Origin: Anaerolineae bacterium
GTDB taxonomy: Bacteria > Chloroflexota > Anaerolineae > Aggregatilineales > Aggregatilineaceae
DNA: 5,261 nt
Reading direction: 5' to 3'
Assembly (NCBI GenBank): GCA_018056405.1
Contig: JAGPFT010000247.1
Location: 1 to 5,261, forward strand
Of the stretch, positions 1-5,224 are shown piece after piece. Below the pieces are notes generated by a model that saw only the letters and a program-made list of their open reading frames with translations, did not search any database and had not been told where the DNA came from. The number at the start of each line of letters is the position of its first letter. The stretch's first letter is position 1. The translations under genes were made by a program, and so were the position numbers.

Positions 1-41
1 CAGCGGCCTTCCCCGTAGGGACGCTGCTCTGCTGCGCCCTG

Positions 42-109
42 ACCTCACCCCCGTCACGCTGCGCGTGACTCCCCCTCTCCATCTTGGAGAGGGGGTTGGG
101 GGGTGAGGT
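42..109. repeat. Nested C-rich/G-rich inverted repeat able to form a three-way junction
   Basis: A perfect 11-bp outer stem (42-52 with 99-109) encloses two perfect hairpins: 53-59 with 63-69 (7 bp, loop TGC) and 71-81 with 85-95 (11 bp, loop TCT). Only four bases at the junction are unpaired (T70 and 96-98). It lies just after the stop codon of the binding-protein gene. There is no T-tract on either side, so a standard intrinsic terminator is unlikely, though the RNA structure could protect the 3' end. The layout resembles the repeats at 3554-3695 and 5088-5251, but no terminal inverted repeat is visible here. The rest of 1-124 holds nothing recognisable. Confidence 0.85.
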
Positions 110-124
110 TCTGCGCTTGCCCCG

Positions 125-1381
125 CTACTCCAGCGTCAGCAAATAGGCGACCAACGCCGCCACGTCTGCCTCGCTCAGCGTGTCGTAGGGGGGCATGATC
201 GGCCCGAAGCCCTCGACGACGAAGGCCGCCGGCTCAACGATGGCCTGGTGCAGGTAGTCCTCCGCGCTCAACCCGGCAACCGTGTTCCCTGCCCGGCCCG
301 CGACTCCGGCCACCGACGGCCCGGCGCTCGCCGTCCCGTCCAGCGAATGGCAGCCAATGCAGCCCAGACTGGCGAAGAGGGCCTCGCCCTGGGCGGCGTC
401 AGCGGCGGGGGCGATGGCTTCCAGGAAGGCCGGATTAATGGTGTCGGCGTAGCTCGCCGTGCTCTCCACAATGTCCTGCTCGATCAGCCAGGCCACAGTG
501 TCTTCCCAGGCGGCTTCAGTGGTGATCTCGTAGGTGGGGAAGGGCGGCAGCGCGTAGGTGTCCTTGACGCTGTCGGGCACGTTCGTTTTCTCCAGCCACA
601 GGGCGCGGTACGCCTCTGGATCGGCGTTGATGTCCTCGGCGGCGCGCATCCACGCCCGCAGGAAACCCTCGACGGCCTCTGGCTGCTCTTCGATCACCTC
701 CGTGCGGAAACCGAGCACGCTCTGGCTGATCTGCGACTCGACCAGCGACGTGTCGTCGGCGATGAGGATAGCCCCGCCGACGACGGCTGCCTGGGCCAGC
801 GGATCGGGCAGGCAGACTGCCTTGAACTGGCCTTCCATCAGCAATTGGAAGCGGATGGCAATATTCGGCTCGGCGCGGAAGCTCAGGTCTTCGGCGCTGA
901 TGCCCTCCGCTTCGAGGATGCGCTGCGTGATGTAGTGGATGACCGAGTTCTCGCTGATGCCGATCTCGACGTTGATCAGGTCGCTGGGAAGGGTGATGTT
1001 GCTGCGCGGCGCGGCCAGCAGGCGAAACTGCGGGTAATCTGGATAGGCGCGGCGGGCCAGGGCCACGATCTGTACCAGCGGCTCGTCCTGGTTGAAGATG
1101 CCGGTGCTGATCAGGTCATTGACCATGCCATCAATCGCGCCAGCGATGACCAGTTGGTCGCGCTCCAGGGCGCTGCTGACCGGGATCAACTCGATCTCAA
1201 GGCCCTCTGCGGCGAAGTAACCGGCTTCGTCGGCCACGTAGAAGGGCAGCACGTCCAGGATCGGCAGCAGGCCCATGCGCAGCTTGGGCGCGTCCTGCGC
1301 TTGAGTGCGCCCGGCCAGCGGAGCCAGGCTCGCAGCGAGCGCGGCAGCGATCACCATGAGGGCAAACACGGCCTTACGCAT
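125..1381 (-). CDS. Secreted NMT1/SsuA-like solute-binding protein fused to a C-terminal monoheme cytochrome c domain
   Basis: The predicted protein has 418 residues. Residues 1-28 look like a Sec signal peptide: basic MRK, a hydrophobic Ala/Leu stretch, then a likely signal peptidase I site at TQA|QD. There is no lipobox cysteine. Residues about 32-322 resemble NMT1/THI5/SsuA-type periplasmic binding proteins of ABC importers (LLPILDVLPFYVADEAGYF near the start, AGAIDGMVNDLIS at 80-92); known ligands of that group include nitrate, sulfonates, taurine and thiamine precursors. Residues about 328-418 form a class I cytochrome c domain with heme motif CIGCH (341-345) and probable axial Met396 in GPIMPP. 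Heme attachment outside the membrane fits the signal peptide. The ATG at 1381 is preferred over the in-frame GTG at 1390, because AAGGAG (1390-1395) lies 8 nt before the ATG and overlaps the GTG. The ligand and redox role are unknown. No permease or ATPase gene is visible; it could lie beyond the left edge. The two-domain architecture is clear; the substrate is not. Confidence 0.88.
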   Translation of the reverse strand: MRKAVFALMVIAAALAASLAPLAGRTQAQDAPKLRMGLLPILDVLPFYVADEAGYFAAEGLEIELIPVSSALERDQLVIAGAIDGMVNDLISTGIFNQDEPLVQIVALARRAYPDYPQFRLLAAPRSNITLPSDLINVEIGISENSVIHYITQRILEAEGISAEDLSFRAEPNIAIRFQLLMEGQFKAVCLPDPLAQAAVVGGAILIADDTSLVESQISQSVLGFRTEVIEEQPEAVEGFLRAWMRAAEDINADPEAYRALWLEKTNVPDSVKDTYALPPFPTYEITTEAAWEDTVAWLIEQDIVESTASYADTINPAFLEAIAPAADAAQGEALFASLGCIGCHSLDGTASAGPSVAGVAGRAGNTVAGLSAEDYLHQAIVEPAAFVVEGFGPIMPPYDTLSEADVAALVAYLLTLE

Positions 1382-1401
1382 AATAAACACTCCTTGTGCT
1401 T

Positions 1402-1515
1402 GGTGGCTGTCAGCGTTTGGTGACCGGCGATCAGTAACCGGTGCTCAGTCTGCGGGCACTGGCAGCGCCCAATCAACGACCAGCAACCAATCACCACCAA
1501 CCACCAACCAATACC
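1402..1515. repeat. Degenerate 7-bp repeat array in the leader of the binding-protein gene
   Basis: From 1475 to 1509 five consecutive heptads all end in ACC (AACGACC, AGCAACC, AATCACC, ACCAACC, ACCAACC), followed by a 6-bp AATACC at 1510-1515. The opposite half contains two tandem 14-mers, ACCGGCGATCAGTA (1423-1436) and ACCGGTGCTCAGTC (1437-1450), identical at 11 of 14 positions. The organisation resembles the short tandemly repeated heptanucleotide sequences known from cyanobacterial intergenic DNA. The array lies between the candidate promoter and the ribosome binding site, so it would be transcribed as leader RNA. Confidence 0.7.
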
Positions 1516-1529
1516 TATCACTAGTGATA
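1516..1529. promoter_or_regulatory. Perfect 14-bp palindrome, candidate operator
   Basis: TATCACTAGTGATA is an exact inverted repeat of 7+7 bases that overlaps the candidate -10 of the promoter at 1527-1555. Dimeric helix-turn-helix repressors often bind sites of this size and symmetry, and half-sites of the TATCA type occur in operators of several families (TetR, lambda CI). No regulator gene is in the window, so the binding protein is unknown. Confidence 0.45.
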
Positions 1530-1555
1530 TTCGGTACATCCGCGCCTAATGTCAA
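1527..1555 (-). promoter_or_regulatory. Candidate promoter for the binding-protein/cytochrome gene
   Basis: On the minus strand a perfect -35 TTGACA (1550-1555) is followed after 17 bp by GAATAT (1527-1532), a weak -10 that matches TATAAT at three positions. It lies between the etfA terminator and the gene starting at 1381, giving a leader of roughly 140 nt. The -35 match and its placement are the main support; the poor -10 suggests a weak or activated promoter. Confidence 0.5.
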
Positions 1556-1568
1556 CACCTGATAAACA

Positions 1569-1596
1569 ACAGGTCTCCCGCTGAGGGGAGACCTGT
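1569..1596 (-). terminator. Intrinsic terminator after etfA
   Basis: A perfect 11-bp stem (1569-1579 paired with 1586-1596, sequence ACAGGTCTCCC and its complement) has a 6-nt loop. Read on the minus strand it begins 24 nt after the etfA stop, and the stem is followed by TGTTTATC, a short T-rich run. It is well placed to end the etfBA transcript before the binding-protein gene. The T-run is interrupted, so efficiency is uncertain. Confidence 0.8.
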
Positions 1597-1620
1597 GTCT
1601 TGCATCGCACAGAGTCGCCG

Positions 1621-2604
1621 TCAGGCCAGGCGCTGGCGGAACACCTCGGTCAGCACCGGAATGACCTCGAACAGGTCGCCGACGATGCCGAAGCGGGCCA
1701 GCTTGAAGATCGGTGCGTCGGGGTCTTTGTTGATGGCGACGATCACTTTGGCCGTGCGCATCCCCGCCTGATGCTGGATGGCCCCGGAGATGCCCGCCGC
1801 GATGTACAGGTCTGGCGAGACGACCTTGCCCGTCTGCCCAACCTGGTGCTCGTAGGGAATCCAGCCGGCGTCTACAGCGGCGCGGCTGGCTCCCAGCGCC
1901 GCGCCGAGCACGTCGGCCAGCGCGCGCAGCGGGGCGAAGCCCTCCGCTCCACCGACGCCGCGCCCGCCGGCGACGACGATGCCCGCGTCGGTCAGGCTCA
2001 CCTGGCCACCGCTCGTCTCGACGCGCTCGATTTGCGTGGAGATAGCATCCGGGGCCAGGGCGGGCGCGACGGTGATCACTTCGCCGCTGCGCCCCGGTTC
2101 AGGTTCCGGCACGGGGAAGGCGCGCGGGCGGGGCGCGGCGAACTGCGGCCCATCGCTGACGACCGCTTCTGCGCGCAGCACGTTACCGCCCAGCACAGGG
2201 CGCACGGCGCGCAGCTTACCGCCGTCCAGCGCCAATTCGGTCACGTCGGCCAGCAAGGGAGCGTTCAGGTCGGCGGCGGCCCCGGCCAGCAATTCGCGCC
2301 CGGCGATGGTTGCTGCGGCCAGCACCACGTTCGGCGCGCGCTCCTTGACCAGCGCGGCCAGCAAGGCCACATACGGCTCGAAGCGGTAGCGGGCCAGCGA
2401 TGCATCGCCCGCCTGGATGACGGCATCCGCGCCGTGCTCGAACGCGGCCTGGACGATGGCCCCGATCTGCGCCCCGTCGCCGAAGACGAGCGCCGTCACC
2501 GCCCCGCCGGCGGCCAGCGTCCGGGCCACTCCCAGCGCCTCCCACGAGGCGGTGACTGGCTGACCCTCATGCTGCTCGATCCAGACAAAGATCGCGGCGC
2601 TCAT
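1621..2604 (-). CDS. etfA: Electron transfer flavoprotein, alpha subunit
   Basis: The 327-residue protein has the usual length for EtfA/FixB, which with EtfB forms the soluble FAD-containing heterodimer that takes electrons from acyl-CoA dehydrogenases and related flavoproteins. Residues 1 to about 190 form the N-terminal nucleotide-binding-like domain, with the conserved AGRELLAGAAADLNAPLLAD stretch at 101-120. The C-terminal FAD domain begins near GRGVGG (214-219) and continues with ASRAAVDAGW (239-248), VGQTG (255-259), the family signature YIAAGISGAIQH (267-278), NKDPDAPIF (292-300) and a final VGD (308-310). All expected FAD-contacting segments are present. The ATG overlaps the etfB stop codon as ATGA (2601-2604), implying translational coupling; a GGAGG lies about 10 nt upstream. 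The TGA stop is followed within 25 nt by an intrinsic terminator. No oddities were seen. EtfA rather than another flavoprotein is close to certain. Confidence 0.97.
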   Translation of the reverse strand: MSAAIFVWIEQHEGQPVTASWEALGVARTLAAGGAVTALVFGDGAQIGAIVQAAFEHGADAVIQAGDASLARYRFEPYVALLAALVKERAPNVVLAAATIAGRELLAGAAADLNAPLLADVTELALDGGKLRAVRPVLGGNVLRAEAVVSDGPQFAAPRPRAFPVPEPEPGRSGEVITVAPALAPDAISTQIERVETSGGQVSLTDAGIVVAGGRGVGGAEGFAPLRALADVLGAALGASRAAVDAGWIPYEHQVGQTGKVVSPDLYIAAGISGAIQHQAGMRTAKVIVAINKDPDAPIFKLARFGIVGDLFEVIPVLTEVFRQRLA

Positions 2605-3386
2605 AGGATTTTCTCCTCCAGCAGGCGAGCGACCAGCCTGGCCGCCTTCTCCTGGGCGCTGGCCCCCTCGATGATCTCGGCGGAGCCTTCGCGCTTGGGT
2701 AGCTCGCGGTGCCCGCTGATCGTCGTCTTGGGCGCGACGGCGGCGGCGCTCAGCCCCAGGTCGGCCAGCGACCAGACGGGAATCTCGGCTTTGGCCGCCT
2801 TGCGGATGCCGATGAAGGTCGGGTACTTCGGCTCGTTGATGTCTTTCAGCACGCTGATCACAGCGGGCAGGCGACCGCTGACCACCTCCGTGCCCTGGTC
2901 GGTCATGCGGCGGACGCGGATGGTGCGCGCAGCGAAGTCAATCGCCTCGATCTTGGCGACGAAGCCGATCATCGTCCAGCCGAGCTTGCGCGCCGTTTGG
3001 AAGACATGCTGGTCGCTGGCGCTGTCGGACATTTCCTTGCCGAAGATGACCAGATCAACATCGCCCAGCTTGCGGATGGCAGCGGCGGCGGCGCTGGCAT
3101 AGGCCAGGCTGTCGCCGCTGGCCAGGGCCGGGTCCCAGACGCGAATGGCCTGGTCGCAGCCGATGGCCAGACCGTGCTTGAGCGCCTCAGCCTGCGCCTC
3201 CGCCCCAACCGTCATGACCGTCACCTGGCCGTTGTGCGCGCCGGCCAGCAGCACGGCCTCGGTGATGGCGTACTCGTCCCAGGGATTGACCACCAGCTTG
3301 TCGCCCCACTGGACGTTCCCGCCGGCGTCCACCGTGACGGCAGCTTCGGTGTCCGGCGTCATAGATGCAATCGCTACGACGTGCAA
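2601..3386 (-). CDS. etfB: Electron transfer flavoprotein, beta subunit (TTG start)
   Basis: The 261-residue protein matches the length and layout of EtfB/FixA, the ETF subunit that contacts partner dehydrogenases and usually binds AMP. Landmarks are the N-terminal VVAIASMTPDTEA (3-15), NPWDEYAITEAV (34-45), VMTVGAEAQAEALKHGLAIGCDQAI (within 57-81) and the late NEPKYPTFIGIRKA (184-197). The recognition/AMP loop reads GKEMSDSASDQ (116-126), where many ETFs have GKQAIDxDxxQ, so it is divergent but colinear. The start is TTG at 3386: the family N-terminus aligns with it, and AGGAGG (3394-3399) lies 7 nt upstream. The first ATG, eight codons later, would remove the beta strand that opens the fold. 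It is the first gene of an etfB-etfA pair and lies downstream of the acyl-CoA dehydrogenase, its likely electron donor. No clear promoter was recognised in the repeat-filled upstream spacer. Confidence 0.95.
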   Translation of the reverse strand: MHVVAIASMTPDTEAAVTVDAGGNVQWGDKLVVNPWDEYAITEAVLLAGAHNGQVTVMTVGAEAQAEALKHGLAIGCDQAIRVWDPALASGDSLAYASAAAAAIRKLGDVDLVIFGKEMSDSASDQHVFQTARKLGWTMIGFVAKIEAIDFAARTIRVRRMTDQGTEVVSGRLPAVISVLKDINEPKYPTFIGIRKAAKAEIPVWSLADLGLSAAAVAPKTTISGHRELPKREGSAEIIEGASAQEKAARLVARLLEEKIL

Positions 3387-3393
3387 AGGTACC

Positions 3394-3399
3394 CCTCCT
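3394..3399 (-). promoter_or_regulatory. Strong ribosome binding site that fixes the TTG start of etfB
   Basis: AGGAGG is read on the minus strand with 7 nt between it and the TTG codon at 3386. This near-ideal match and spacing, together with the family-like N-terminus, decides for TTG over the later ATG. Confidence 0.8.
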
Positions 3400-3422
3400 C
3401 AAAGAAGCAGGATTATTGGCAC

Positions 3423-3540
3423 GCGGAGGCGCGGAGGTTATTGGTTATTGGTTGTTGGTTGGTCAAGCGTGTATGACACATGATTGCTTTTACCATCACC
3501 AAAAACCAATCACCAAAGACTCTCTCCTCCGCGCCTCGGC
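3423..3540. repeat. 118-bp inverted-repeat element carrying heptad repeats, upstream of etfB
   Basis: The 15-bp ends (3423-3437 and 3526-3540) are inverted repeats matching at 14 of 15 positions, with core GAGGCGCGGAGG. Just inside the left end are four heptads GGTTATT, GGTTATT, GGTTGTT, GGTTGGT (3436-3463). Inside the right end are heptads of the opposite orientation (CATCACC, AAAAACC, AATCACC, 3494-3514). The two halves can therefore pair partly into a long stem. No coding capacity is evident. It fills most of the etfB upstream region and ends 13 bp from the next element. Confidence 0.7.
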
Positions 3541-3553
3541 AGTGATGGACTTA

Positions 3554-3695
3554 GAGGCCCTTTGAGAAGAAGGACAACCCCACCCTAAATTCCTCCCCGC
3601 CAGCAGGGAGGGACTTGAGCTTGCTCCCCCTTTCTCCGCTTGCGGGGAAAGGGAGCCGGGGGGATAGGGGTTAGAAAGACTTCTCAAACGGTCTC
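3554..3695. mobile_element. Putative MITE abutting the acyl-CoA dehydrogenase stop codon
   Basis: The element is 142 bp. Its 16-bp ends (3554-3569 and 3680-3695) are inverted repeats matching at 14 of 16 positions and contain a perfect TTTGAGAAG core. It is flanked on both sides by TTA (3551-3553, 3696-3698), or by CTTA if one base of the element is counted, a possible target duplication. Inside are AACCCC/GGGGTT (3576-3581, 3667-3672), a 6-bp hairpin (3592-3597 with 3606-3611) and a long hairpin (3623-3639 with 3642-3656, with a CC bulge). There is no transposase, so any movement would depend on one in trans. The 3' flanking TTA is the TAA stop of the dehydrogenase gene. Confidence 0.6.
3644..3670 (+). 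other. G-quadruplex motif within the putative MITE downstream of the dehydrogenase gene
   Basis: G-runs of 4, 3, 6 and 4 bases are separated by loops of 3, 4 and 3 bases. The motif overlaps one arm of the long hairpin at 3623-3656, so hairpin and quadruplex would compete. Confidence 0.6.
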
Positions 3696-4910
3696 TTACC
3701 CCGCGCTCTGCCAGGACGCGGCGTCGTAGGGCACCGGCTCGCAGCGCAGCGGGCGGTCGTGGCGGTAGCCCAGCGCGTAGTCGGCCTGGAGAAGCTGCTG
3801 AATCTCGCTGGAGCCTTCGTAGATCACAGCGCCCTTCGCGTTGCGCAAGTAACGCTCGACATCGTACTCGTCGCTGAAGCCGTAAGCGCCGTGCAGTTGC
3901 ACCGCTTCCAGCGCCGCCTTGACGCTCATATCGGTGGCGAACCACTTGGCGACCGCTGTCTCGCGCGTGTTGCGCTGGCCCAGGTTCTTCAGCCAGCCGG
4001 CGCGCATGACCAGCAGCCAGGCTGCGTCGTACCACTGCTGCATGAAGGCAATCTTCTGCTTGATAAGCTGGTGCTGGGCGATGGGCACGCCGAAGGTGTG
4101 GCGCTCTTTGGCGTATTTGACGCTATCCTCCAGGCAGGCGCGGATGCAACCAGTCGCTCCGGCGGCGACGGTGTAGCGTCCGTTATCCAGGCAGCTCATA
4201 GCGATGTAGAAGCCCTCACCTTCCTCGCCCAGCCGGTTCTCAAGGGGCACCTCGACATCCTGCATGACGATGCCGCCCGTTGAACCAGCGCGCACACCCA
4301 ACTTGTGCTTCTCGTCGTAGGTGCTGACACCCTTCATGTCCCTGGTGATGATGAAGGCGGTGATTCCCTTGTGGCGCGGCTCGGCATGCGGATCGGTCTT
4401 GGCGAAGACAATGAAGTGATCGGCCAGCGTCGCCAGGCTGATCCACATCTTCTCGCCGTTGAGGATGTAGACATCCCCTTCGCGGCGGGCGGTGCTGCGC
4501 AGGTTGACCGGATCGCTGCCCGCCTCGGCCTCGGTCAGCCCGTAGCCGGCGATCTTCTCGCCGCGCGCCTGTGGCACGAGGAAGCGCTGCTTCTGCTCCT
4601 CGGTGGCCCATTGCAGCAGGGCCAGGCTGTTGAGGCCGGCGTGCACCGACATGATCACGCGCAGGCTGGCGTCAATGCGCTCCAGTTCCTCGCAGACCAG
4701 GGCCAGGGTGATGTAGTCGAAGCCCTGCCCGCCGTAGCGGACGGGGATGTTGATGCCCAGCACGCCATTTTCGGCCAGCAGCGGCAGCACGTCGGGGTGC
4801 GGCTGGTGCTTGCGATCCCATTCTTTGAGGGTGGGGTAGATTTTGTCGCGAGCCAGCTCGCGCACCATGTCGCGGGCCATGATCTGTTCTTCATTCAGGG
4901 CAAAATCCAT
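3696..4910 (-). CDS. Acyl-CoA dehydrogenase
   Basis: The 404-residue flavoenzyme should catalyse alpha,beta-dehydrogenation of an acyl-CoA thioester, as in fatty-acid or branched-chain amino-acid oxidation, with electrons passed to ETF. The N-terminal helical domain occupies about 1-118. The first family signature is GLTEAEAGSD (124-133), followed by WIS (156-158) for FAD contact. The beta domain includes LGVRAGSTGGIVMQDVEVP (204-222). The C-terminal domain has ERHTFG (269-274), the second signature region QLHGAYGF (338-345) through RYLRNAKG (353-360), and VIYEGSSEIQ (362-371), where Glu365 fits the catalytic base of short/medium-chain enzymes. Two signature positions are variant (Asn136, Ala342). 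ATG at 4910 is chosen because MDFALNEEQ is the usual family start and AAGGA (4921-4925) lies 10 nt upstream; the open frame continues 26 codons further without family similarity. Chain length or substrate cannot be assigned. The TAA stop abuts a transposon-like inverted repeat. Confidence 0.95.
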   Translation of the reverse strand: MDFALNEEQIMARDMVRELARDKIYPTLKEWDRKHQPHPDVLPLLAENGVLGINIPVRYGGQGFDYITLALVCEELERIDASLRVIMSVHAGLNSLALLQWATEEQKQRFLVPQARGEKIAGYGLTEAEAGSDPVNLRSTARREGDVYILNGEKMWISLATLADHFIVFAKTDPHAEPRHKGITAFIITRDMKGVSTYDEKHKLGVRAGSTGGIVMQDVEVPLENRLGEEGEGFYIAMSCLDNGRYTVAAGATGCIRACLEDSVKYAKERHTFGVPIAQHQLIKQKIAFMQQWYDAAWLLVMRAGWLKNLGQRNTRETAVAKWFATDMSVKAALEAVQLHGAYGFSDEYDVERYLRNAKGAVIYEGSSEIQQLLQADYALGYRHDRPLRCEPVPYDAASWQSAG

Positions 4911-5006
4911 AGTGGTAACATCCTTCAAAAAGCGCACGCCTGGCGGCTGCCCGCTTCCTCTCAGGGAGAGAGCGTGGCGCCGGCGCATCCCGTCACTGGG
5001 GATGCG

Positions 5007-5035
5007 ATTATAGCATGGGGTCGGGCGGCGAACGA
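5007..5035 (-). promoter_or_regulatory. Candidate extended -10 promoter for the acyl-CoA dehydrogenase
   Basis: On the minus strand the sequence TGCTATAAT (5007-5015) is a perfect TATAAT with a TGn extension. The -35 region about 17 bp upstream (near 5030-5035, TCGTTC) is poor, which the extended -10 can compensate for. Transcription would start near 5000, giving a leader of about 90 nt. That leader holds a small hairpin (CTCTC at 4958-4962 paired with GAGAG at 4966-4970, extended across a 2-nt bulge by CGCT/AGCG at 4952-4955 and 4971-4974). Confidence 0.6.
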
Positions 5036-5120
5036 ATAGCGTCCCTGGGGGGTGCGTAAGCCCTGTCAGGTAGTGAGCCGCGTCCTAGAGCGTGTGATGC
5101 ACTTTCTGGCGATGCTATGG

Positions 5121-5145
5121 CCCCCATTCCCCATCCCCTTCCCCC
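5121..5145 (-). other. Canonical G-quadruplex motif on the opposite strand
   Basis: Read on the minus strand, G-runs of 5, 4, 4 and 5 bases are separated by loops of 2, 2 and 3 bases. It is the left arm of the same element, so each strand of the element carries one quadruplex-capable run. Confidence 0.65.
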
Positions 5146-5199
5146 GAAATGAGGGAAGGGGAGTCGCCAGGACCGTGTTCCCCTCCCTCCGCGCAGCGT

Positions 5200-5224
5200 G
5201 GGGGAGGGGTCAGGGGTGGGGGGG
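5200..5224 (+). other. Canonical G-quadruplex motif
   Basis: Four G-runs of 5, 4, 4 and 7 bases are separated by loops of 1, 3 and 1 bases (A, TCA, T), which meets the usual G3+N1-7 rule with room to spare. It forms the right arm of the inverted-repeat element at 5088-5251. Folding has not been shown. Confidence 0.7.

Noticed and set aside
42..109. Intrinsic terminator for the binding-protein/cytochrome gene
   Set aside because: The stems are strong, but no T-run follows on the minus strand. It is recorded as a repeat instead.
1382..1390. GTG start at 1390 for the binding-protein gene
   Set aside because: The GTG overlaps the AAGGAG ribosome binding site, whereas the ATG at 1381 is spaced 8 nt from it and begins a normal signal peptide.
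248..1423. Plus-strand open frame of about 390 codons opposite the binding-protein/cytochrome gene
   Set aside because: Antisense shadow of a gene with signal peptide, binding domain and heme motif all intact. No family-like sequence or convincing start region was seen.
1600..3102. Plus-strand open frame of about 500 codons opposite etfA and etfB
   Set aside because: It lies antisense to two clearly conserved genes, its translation resembles no family and is Arg/Gly/His-rich as expected of a GC-rich shadow frame.
3438..3466. Possible etfB promoter TTGACC with CAATAA at 17-bp spacing on the minus strand
   Set aside because: The -35 is good, but the -10 matches TATAAT at only two positions and is simply part of the heptad repeats.
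3436..3514. CRISPR-like array
   Set aside because: The repeated unit is only 7 bp, contiguous and degenerate, with no unique spacers and no cas genes nearby.
4911..4988. 26-codon N-terminal extension of the acyl-CoA dehydrogenase to the upstream ATG
   Set aside because: The added residues are not family-like, the standard MDFALNEEQ start has a ribosome binding site, and the extension would leave almost no room after the TATAAT at 5007-5012.
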